Shown here one piece after another: positions 54,893 to 61,681 of a DNA stretch of 64,000 nt (position 1 is its first letter; each line of letters opens with the position of its first letter). The stretch is from Candidatus Tectomicrobia bacterium (GTDB lineage: Bacteria; UBA8248): positions 1 to 64,000 of the forward strand of contig JACPUR010000038.1 in assembly GCA_016192135.1 (NCBI GenBank), given 5' to 3'. The notes beneath the pieces were generated by a model that ran no database searches, had not been told where the DNA came from, and was given only the letters and a program-made list of their open reading frames with translations. The position numbers and the translations under genes were made by a program.

Positions 54893-55567
54893 CTATTTTT
54901 CTTCGCACGGAGCCGTGAGGCCGGCCATCGGAGGGGAGATGAAGCCGGCGCCCTGCTCCGCCGCTCCCTCGAAGCGAACCCTCCTCCCCTCCTCCAGGCG
55001 CACCCGCCCCTCGGCGATGAGGCGCACGGCCAGGGGGTAGATCCGGTGCTCGTAGCGCAGGATGCGGGCGGAGAGGGCGTCCTCGTCATCCCCCGGGAGC
55101 ACGGGCACGGCGGCCTGCAGGACAACGGGGCCGGTATCCACCCCCTCGTCGATGTAGTGGACAGTGCAGCCCGCGATCCGGACCCCGGCCCGCAGCGCCT
55201 TCCGCTGGGCGTGGAGGCCGGGGAAGCTCGGCAGGAGCGAGGGATGGATGTTCAGGAGCCGCCCCGCGAAACGGCGCACGAACTCAGGCGGGAGGATGCG
55301 CATGAAGCCCGCGCAGCAGACCAGCCCCGCCCCCGACCGCTCAATCCGGTCCCCGACGCGCGGGAAGAGGTCCGGCCCGGCCGCGTCGATGCACTCGGCC
55401 GCGACCCCGGCCTCCCGGGCGCGCGCCAGGGCGTGGGCGTCCTTCTTGTCGCTGAGGACCAGCACGACCTCGGCCGGGTAATCCGCATCCTTCCCCGCGT
55501 CCAGGAGAGCCTGGAGGTTCGTCCCCCGACCCGAGGCAAGAACAGCGACGCGAAGCTTCTGCTTCAT
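54893..55567 (-). CDS. purN: Phosphoribosylglycinamide formyltransferase
   Basis: This 224-residue enzyme transfers formyl from 10-formyl-THF to GAR in purine synthesis. Motifs are LASGRGTNLQALLDA (phosphate binding), LLNIHPSLLPSFPGLHAQ with the catalytic N and H, and HYIDEGVDTGPVVLQ with the catalytic D. A GGGAGA site precedes the ATG, which overlaps the purM stop by four bases. Confidence 0.97.
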   Translation of the reverse strand: MKQKLRVAVLASGRGTNLQALLDAGKDADYPAEVVLVLSDKKDAHALARAREAGVAAECIDAAGPDLFPRVGDRIERSGAGLVCCAGFMRILPPEFVRRFAGRLLNIHPSLLPSFPGLHAQRKALRAGVRIAGCTVHYIDEGVDTGPVVLQAAVPVLPGDDEDALSARILRYEHRIYPLAVRLIAEGRVRLEEGRRVRFEGAAEQGAGFISPPMAGLTAPCEEK

Positions 55568-56643
55568 TCTCTTTCTCCCGCGATGGTCACAGGAGGCTCG
55601 CCCGCCCCCCGGCGGACCACCCGCCCGGCCCGGTGGACGGCCTCGCCCGTTCGCACCAGGGCGTCCTCGATCTCCTGGGCTTTCGAGGCTTCGGCCGCGA
55701 CCACCCAGCCGAGCCCCATGTTGAAAGTGCGGAACATCTCGGCCCGCGCCACCGGCCCCCGCCGCGCCAGCAGGCCGAAGATGGGCGGCTCGGGCCAGCT
55801 CCCCGCCTCGAAGCGAGCCTGCAGCCCCTCGGGCAGGATGCGGCAGACGTTCCCCGGGAGGCCCCCTCCCGTGATGTGGGCCATGCCGTGGACCCCGCCG
55901 TTCCCCCGGATGGCGGCCACGGCCCGGGCGTAGATGCGGGTGGGCTCGAGGAGCACCGCGCCCAGCGGACGGCCCAGCTCCGGGTGGGGCTCCGTCCTCT
56001 CCCATTCCGATGGATCGGTGAGGATGCGCCGCACGAGGGAGTAGCCGTTGCTATGGAGGCCCGAGGAGGAGAGTCCCAGGAGGACGTCGCCCTCCCGCAC
56101 CGCGCCCCCGTCCACGCTCTCCTCCCGATCCACCACCCCGACCGCGAAGCCGGCCAGATCGTACACGCCGGGCTCGTACACGCCGGGCATCTCGGCCGTC
56201 TCCCCTCCCAGCAGGACGCAGCCCGCCCTGCGGCATCCCTCCGCCACGCCTTCCACCACGGCGGCGAGGATTTCCGCCTCCAGCTTGCCCGTGGCGAGAT
56301 AGTCGAGGAAGAAGAGGGGTGCGGCGCCCGTCGTGAGGACATCGTTCACGCACATGGCGACGAGATCGATCCCCACTGTGCCGTGGCGGCCAAGGCGCTG
56401 CGCGACGAGGAGCTTGGTGCCCACCCCGTCCGTCCCCGAGACGAGGATGGGCTCCTTGAGGCCCGTGGGGAGGCGGAAGAGGCCCGCGAAGTCCGCCAGG
56501 CTCGGCGGAATGCGGTTCTCACGGCCCTCGCGGGTGGAGCGCACGGAGCGGGAGATGGCACGGACGAAGCGGTCGCCCGCCTCCACGTCCACGCCCGCGG
56601 CCTGGTACGTGAGCGCCGGTTTCGGGTCCAAGGCCGGGTCCAT
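55564..56643 (-). CDS. purM: Phosphoribosylformylglycinamidine cyclo-ligase
   Basis: This 359-residue AIR synthetase closes the imidazole ring in purine synthesis using ATP. Typical segments are LTYQAAGVDVEAGDRFV at the start, VSGTDGVGTKLLVA, LLGGETAEMPGVYEPGVYDL, and HITGGGLPGNVCRIL. It is followed by purN with a four-base overlap. It starts 27 bases after the stop of the regulator-LpxC fusion. Confidence 0.97.
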   Translation of the reverse strand: MDPALDPKPALTYQAAGVDVEAGDRFVRAISRSVRSTREGRENRIPPSLADFAGLFRLPTGLKEPILVSGTDGVGTKLLVAQRLGRHGTVGIDLVAMCVNDVLTTGAAPLFFLDYLATGKLEAEILAAVVEGVAEGCRRAGCVLLGGETAEMPGVYEPGVYDLAGFAVGVVDREESVDGGAVREGDVLLGLSSSGLHSNGYSLVRRILTDPSEWERTEPHPELGRPLGAVLLEPTRIYARAVAAIRGNGGVHGMAHITGGGLPGNVCRILPEGLQARFEAGSWPEPPIFGLLARRGPVARAEMFRTFNMGLGWVVAAEASKAQEIEDALVRTGEAVHRAGRVVRRGAGEPPVTIAGERE

Positions 56644-56670
56644 CCCGGCGGGGGCGAAGGCCGCCCGCGC

Positions 56671-58788
56671 CTACAGGAGAGCTTCGGTCAAAAGGCGCAC
56701 CAGCGCCACGTTATGGCGGTGGCCGGTGCGCTCGGCCGTCACCTTCGCCCGAAGGGGGCGGCCGAGGAGATAGAGATCGCCCATCACGTCCAATATCTTG
56801 TGCCGGACGAACTCGTCCGGGTAGCGAAGCTCGGTGTTCACCACCCGCTCCTTGTCTACCAAGATAACGTTCCCCCAGCGCCCCCCCTCGCCGAGACCCA
56901 TGCGCTCGAGGCTCTCCAGCTCCCAGATAAAGCTGAAGGTGCGCGCCTGGGCGATTTCATTCTGGAAGCTCTCGGGGCCCGTGTGGTGGTAGCGGTAGCT
57001 CTGGCGCCCGACGGGCTTCGGGAGGTCAAGGAGATAGGAGACGACGAGCTCGTCGGAGGGTTCGGCCCGGATGTAGCCTTCGGGCGAGCCCCGCTCGCCC
57101 ACCTCGTACACCTTGTCCAGCGTCAGCGGCGCCGCCCCTTCACCCTGCTCCTCGAGCCCGGCCTCCTCCAGCAGGCGGCAGAACTCCACGGCGGAGCCGT
57201 CCATGACGGGCACCTCTTCGCCGATCTTCACGAGGAGGTTCGTCACCCCGTGCGCGTGGAGGGCGCTCATCAGGTGCTCGATGGTGCGGGCGACGACGGG
57301 GCCGTTCCGCAGGTTGGTGGCATGGTTGGTGTTGTCCACGAACTCGACCCGGGCGGCGACGGTGTCGGAGGTCGTGAGGCTCCCGAAGCGGATGCCGCTG
57401 TTCGGCGGCAGCGGCTCGATGATGAGGCCCGTCTTCAGCCCCGAGTGCAGGCCCCGCCCGTAGAGCACCAGGCTGCGGCCGATGGTGCGCTGCGAGCCGC
57501 CCGGGGCGCTCCGGCGGACGGGTGCGGGCGGCTCGATGCCGTGGCGCTTGAGGATGCGGCCGAGGCTCGCGGGGGTCATGCCGACGGCATGCGCGGTGGC
57601 CGCCACATTCCACTTGTTGTGGATGAGGTGGAGAGAAAGGAAGCGGCGCTCCCACTCCCGGCGGGCTTCCTTGAAATTGGCCGCGCCCGCGCCATTCGCC
57701 TCGAGAACTCCCCTCTGGAGCGGGGCCGGAAGGTGCTCGGCGCGGACGAGGCGGCCCGGCGCCGTGTAAGCGGCGCGCGTCACGGCGCTCTTGAGCTCTG
57801 TGACGTTCCCCCGCCAGTCGTATTGATAGAGCGCCGCGAGGGCGTCCTCGGAGAACTCCTTCTCGCGGGAGGCCTCCCGGGCGGCGTCGGCCAGGAAGAA
57901 GTTGGCGAGGATCAGAATGTCGCCGCGCCGCTCCCGGAGGGGGGGTAGGCGCAGCTCGCGCCCCTTGACGCGTCCGGCCGCTACGGCGGCGAGGGCGAGG
58001 GCCTCCCCGCCTTCTTCGTCAATCGCGACGACGAGCCGGTGCCCGTCCTTGGCGTGGAGGAAAAAGGCGTCGAGGATTTCCATGCGCTCCTCCGCCGGCG
58101 CCAGTTCCCATCCATCCAGATAAATGGTGCCGCTTTCGGCCGCCGGCAGGAGGCGCCGGAGCGAGGCCAGGAACTCCCCCTTGCGCTTGGGCGAGGGCAG
58201 CGACCGGCAGTGGAGTGGGGCGAAAGGACCCTCGCGGGTGACACCCCGGTTGTGGAGGACGTGCGCCAGATGACGCTTGCCGGTGCCCCTCTCTCCAAGG
58301 AGGACGAGCGGCCGGAGATCGCCCGCGGCGTCCTCGAGGGCGGAGCGGAGGTCGGCGACCTTGGAATCGTTTCCGTCGATGAAGGAGACGGCCCGGCCCG
58401 CCGTCTTCGCGTCGCGGGCGCGGCGGCTCTGCACCGCCTGGCTCACCACGCGGAGGACGGTCTCCATCGAAAGCGGTTTCTCGATGAAATCGAAGGCGCC
58501 AAGCTTGGTGGCGGCCACGGCGGTGTCGATGTTGCCGTGGCCCGACATGACGATGACCTCGGTATCGGCACTCGTCTCCTTCACCGCCTGGAGGGTCTTG
58601 ATGCCGTCGATGCCGGGCATCCAGACGTCCACGAGGATGACGTCGGGCACCTCGGCCCGGACCAGATCCAGGGCGTGCTCGCCCGTGCTGGCCTTGACGA
58701 CGCGGTAGCCCTCGTCCTGCAGGATGGCCTCCAGGCTGGAGAGGATGCCATCCTCGTCGTCCACGATCAGCACATGTCCCTTATCCAA
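56671..58788 (-). CDS. Response regulator (NtrX-like) fused to LpxC deacetylase
   Basis: One 705-residue open frame joins two normally separate proteins. Residues 1-120 are a receiver with D10, D11, phospho-acceptor D54, S82 and K104. Residues about 137-352 are a degenerate NtrC-type AAA+ domain: Walker A GERGTGKR is kept (165-172), but the sigma-54 loop GAFTGA is absent and Walker B reads YLDGWE. Residues about 372-418 are a Fis-like helix-turn-helix. After a short linker, residues 432-705 are LpxC, which removes the acetyl group from UDP-3-O-acyl-GlcNAc in lipid A synthesis. E504, H505, H663, D667 and H690 match its catalytic and zinc residues. Start is TTG with GAGAGGA, overlapping ntrY by 8 bases. 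No separate LpxC start was found. Confidence 0.93.
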   Translation of the reverse strand: MDKGHVLIVDDEDGILSSLEAILQDEGYRVVKASTGEHALDLVRAEVPDVILVDVWMPGIDGIKTLQAVKETSADTEVIVMSGHGNIDTAVAATKLGAFDFIEKPLSMETVLRVVSQAVQSRRARDAKTAGRAVSFIDGNDSKVADLRSALEDAAGDLRPLVLLGERGTGKRHLAHVLHNRGVTREGPFAPLHCRSLPSPKRKGEFLASLRRLLPAAESGTIYLDGWELAPAEERMEILDAFFLHAKDGHRLVVAIDEEGGEALALAAVAAGRVKGRELRLPPLRERRGDILILANFFLADAAREASREKEFSEDALAALYQYDWRGNVTELKSAVTRAAYTAPGRLVRAEHLPAPLQRGVLEANGAGAANFKEARREWERRFLSLHLIHNKWNVAATAHAVGMTPASLGRILKRHGIEPPAPVRRSAPGGSQRTIGRSLVLYGRGLHSGLKTGLIIEPLPPNSGIRFGSLTTSDTVAARVEFVDNTNHATNLRNGPVVARTIEHLMSALHAHGVTNLLVKIGEEVPVMDGSAVEFCRLLEEAGLEEQGEGAAPLTLDKVYEVGERGSPEGYIRAEPSDELVVSYLLDLPKPVGRQSYRYHHTGPESFQNEIAQARTFSFIWELESLERMGLGEGGRWGNVILVDKERVVNTELRYPDEFVRHKILDVMGDLYLLGRPLRAKVTAERTGHRHNVALVRLLTEALL

Positions 58789-61033
58789 TGGTCGCCGTCC
58801 TCTCGGCGGCCGGGGCCGCCGCGTGCGTCAATGGCAGGTTGACGCGGAAGATGGAGCCCCGGGGATGGTTGTCCCGCACGGTGATCATCCCGTTGTGGTC
58901 CGCCACGATGCGGTGGCAGATGGCGAGCCCCAGGCCGGAGCCATGCTCCTTGGTGGAGAAGTAGGGGGAGAAGATGCGGGCCTTCATGCCCTCGGGCACG
59001 CCTTTCCCCTGGTCGGCCACCTCGACGACGACTTGGTTGCGGTCGGAGAAGGCGCGCACGCGGACCTCCCCTCCCCCCTCGATGGACTCGAAGGCGTTCT
59101 CCAGCAGATTGATAAACACGCGCTGGAGCTGCTCGGCGTCCGCCATGATGAGGGGGATGTTCTCCTGGATGGATATGGTCACCGACACATCGCCCTTCCG
59201 GGCCCGGTAGAGATTCACCACCTCTTCCAGGATCAACCCCAGCTGCGCAGGCCGCAGGCGCGGCTCGGGCATCCGGGCGAACCGGCTGAACTCGTTCACC
59301 AGCTCCATCAAGCTCTGCACCTGATGGACGATGGTATCGGTGCATACCTCGAATACCTCGGGGAAGTCCACTGCCCCCTGCTCGAATTTCCGCCGCATGC
59401 GCTGGGTCGAGAGCTGGATGGGCGTGAGGGGATTCTTGATCTCGTGGGCGATCCCCTGCGCCACCTCGCGCCAGGCCGCCACCTTCTGGGCGCGGATGAG
59501 GGCGGTCATGTCGTCGAAGACGACAACGGCGCCCAGGCGCTGCCCTTCGGCTCCCCTCAAGAGGGTGAGGCTGGCCCGGAGGGTGAGCACCCTCCCGTCC
59601 ATCATCAGCTCGACCTGCTCCGAGACGCTCTCCCGCTCCTCGGAGCGCATGGAGCGCAAGAGCCGCCGGATGGGCTCGAGGTGCTGGCTCTGGAAGACCT
59701 CATTGAAGGGCTTGCCCACGGCGTCCAGGGGGGCGATGCCGAGAAGCTCCCCCGCCGCCTTGTTGAGAATGGTGACGCGTCCTCGCCGGTTGATGGAGAC
59801 GACGCCCGTGCCGATATTCTCGAGCATGGCCTCCATGTACCGGCGGCGCCGATCCACTTCGGCGCTGGAGCGGCGAAGACCCTCGGAGGCGACCTCGATC
59901 TTCTCGCGGCTGGCCTTGAGCTCCTGCGTCATGCGATTGAATGCGTCGACGAGGATGCCCACTTCCCCGTCCGCCTGCACGTCAACGCGGTACTCCAGGT
60001 CGCCCTCGGAGACGGCCCGCGTGCCTTCGGCCAGCTTCTCGATGGCGACCGTAATGCCCCGGGCGACGTAGAAGCCGAACCAGATGGCCGCGAAGAGGAT
60101 GAGCAGGGTGATGAGGAGGAAGGTGATGGTGTAGCTGGCCTTGATGGGATTCTTGGAGAGCTCGAGTTCCTTATAGTCCTCGTAGGCGCGGAAGATGCTC
60201 TTCACCCTTTCGGCGAGCCGGGAGGAGATGTACTTGGAGACGACGACGAAGCCGGTGACCTTTCCCTCCGCCTTGAGAGGATAGACGCCCAGCACGCCGT
60301 CGCCCTCCCCCCAGCTCTCGACGCTCGAGCGGGGCTCGCCCTCCATCACTTTGTCCAGGTATCCGGCATGGGGCTGAAAGACGGCGGTCTCGGGTAGGTC
60401 CGGGCGCCGCGCCGAGGCCACCTCCTTGCGGTCGGCACCGAAGATCCAGACCGCGTCCAGCCCCATCTCCTTGCGCTCTCGCTCGGCGAGGGCACTCCAT
60501 GAGTCGGCCGGGGAGGAGTGCCCCCAGCCGGCCTTCTCGATCCGGTGGGCGATCTGTTCGGCCTCGGAGAGGACGGTCCGCTCGGTCTCCCGGTAGAAGG
60601 TCTGGGCGATCTCGAAGGCGCCCTTGAGGGCGACCTCGACCTTCATGCTGAAGATGGTGTTGAAGCTCTTGTTGATGAGACCGCTCGCCAGGAAGAAGAG
60701 CACCACCGATGGGACGAGGGTGAAGCCCACGAAAGCCACGATGAGCTTGACCTGGAGCCGCGAGCCGCCCGGCCCGGTGCGGGCCGCGTAGAACAGGCGC
60801 ACGAGATTGCGGACCACCAGGAGGGCCAGCACCATCAGGAGGATGATGTTCAGGTTGACCAGGGCGAAGACGACGACGTTGTTCAGGAGCGGGGTGCCCG
60901 GGTCGAGCTCCTTGAAGTATATCCAGGCCGTCAGGAGGAGGACGGTGACGCCGATGACGGCGAGCGTGACCTTCAGGATGTTCTTGCGGCGCCGGGCTGT
61001 GATCTCGTCGTAGCTGAGCGTCGGCGGATACAT
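58781..61033 (-). CDS. NtrY-like membrane sensor histidine kinase
   Basis: This 750-residue kinase has three N-terminal membrane helices (about 21-39, 52-75, 96-118), a periplasmic sensing region (about 119-300), a fourth helix (302-322), HAMP (323-375), PAS (about 400-510), a phosphoacceptor H530 (GIAHEIKNPLTPIQLSTQRM) and an ATPase domain (INLLENAFESI, DQGKGVPEG, GSGLGLAIC). This is the NtrY layout. Its stop overlaps the start of the regulator-LpxC fusion by 8 bases, so the fusion is its likely partner. A DUF4390 protein precedes it by 3 bases. Confidence 0.95.
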   Translation of the reverse strand: MYPPTLSYDEITARRRKNILKVTLAVIGVTVLLLTAWIYFKELDPGTPLLNNVVVFALVNLNIILLMVLALLVVRNLVRLFYAARTGPGGSRLQVKLIVAFVGFTLVPSVVLFFLASGLINKSFNTIFSMKVEVALKGAFEIAQTFYRETERTVLSEAEQIAHRIEKAGWGHSSPADSWSALAERERKEMGLDAVWIFGADRKEVASARRPDLPETAVFQPHAGYLDKVMEGEPRSSVESWGEGDGVLGVYPLKAEGKVTGFVVVSKYISSRLAERVKSIFRAYEDYKELELSKNPIKASYTITFLLITLLILFAAIWFGFYVARGITVAIEKLAEGTRAVSEGDLEYRVDVQADGEVGILVDAFNRMTQELKASREKIEVASEGLRRSSAEVDRRRRYMEAMLENIGTGVVSINRRGRVTILNKAAGELLGIAPLDAVGKPFNEVFQSQHLEPIRRLLRSMRSEERESVSEQVELMMDGRVLTLRASLTLLRGAEGQRLGAVVVFDDMTALIRAQKVAAWREVAQGIAHEIKNPLTPIQLSTQRMRRKFEQGAVDFPEVFEVCTDTIVHQVQSLMELVNEFSRFARMPEPRLRPAQLGLILEEVVNLYRARKGDVSVTISIQENIPLIMADAEQLQRVFINLLENAFESIEGGGEVRVRAFSDRNQVVVEVADQGKGVPEGMKARIFSPYFSTKEHGSGLGLAICHRIVADHNGMITVRDNHPRGSIFRVNLPLTHAAAPAAERTATIG

Positions 61034-61036
61034 CGC

Positions 61037-61654
61037 TCACATCCCCCGGGGGCCGAAGGGTTGGGTGTAGGCCCACTCGGTCCGGTTGCCCATGAAGCTC
61101 AGGATGTAGCTGAAGGGGAAGCCGAAATCCACGGAGTTCACCCTGGCCCGTATGCGGATGTAGTACTGGCTCTGAAGGTCGAGGTCGCGGACGGGCGCCA
61201 TGGAGAGGCCGTTGATCTCCCGCATCCAGTCGGCCATCTCCTCGCGGTTCTGCGTCACCCGCTGGATGGCCTCCTGGGGCTCCCGCTGGACCAGGAACGC
61301 ATACGCTTTCTTGAGGGTGTCGTATTTCACCTGGTGGACCACCCGCCGGGCCGCGATTTCGCTGTCGTAGAAGAAGCGGCGGGTGCGGATCAGCCCCACC
61401 TCGAACGTGAAGCGGGTGGTGACTCCGCTCTGAACCGCCTCGAACAGCTCGGGAGAGGCGAAGGGGTCGTCCAGGGAGGCGAAGACCATGAGCTGGCCGC
61501 TTTTGTCGACGACGAGGAGGTCCCGTATCCGGAGCGTCTGCTGGGGGCCGGAGGCGGGAAGCGCGGGTGCCCCGGCGATGAGCGCCAGCAGCAGGACCAT
61601 CGCTCCCGCCCACCAATGCCCGAAACCGCCGGAATTCATAAGCTTAGCGACCAT
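61037..61654 (-). CDS. DUF4390 family exported protein
   Basis: This 205-residue protein has a signal or anchor segment (about 15-34, WAGAMVLLLALIAGAPALPA) and a periplasmic domain typical of DUF4390 (SLDDPFASPELFEAVQSGVT, RIRARVNSVDFGFPFSYILS). DUF4390 proteins are regularly encoded next to NtrY-type kinases, which suggests they sense or modulate kinase input. GGGAGGA lies 5 bases before the ATG. It precedes the kinase gene by 3 bases. Confidence 0.88.
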   Translation of the reverse strand: MVAKLMNSGGFGHWWAGAMVLLLALIAGAPALPASGPQQTLRIRDLLVVDKSGQLMVFASLDDPFASPELFEAVQSGVTTRFTFEVGLIRTRRFFYDSEIAARRVVHQVKYDTLKKAYAFLVQREPQEAIQRVTQNREEMADWMREINGLSMAPVRDLDLQSQYYIRIRARVNSVDFGFPFSYILSFMGNRTEWAYTQPFGPRGM

Positions 61655-61681
61655 TATTCCTCCCAGCCTTGAGCGGGGATT

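Noticed and set aside
57490-57550. Suspicion that the regulator-LpxC fusion is a sequencing frameshift joining two genes
   Set aside because: The frame runs continuously through the linker with coding character on both sides, both domains are complete, and no stop or start lies in the linker. A base-level error cannot be fully excluded without reads.
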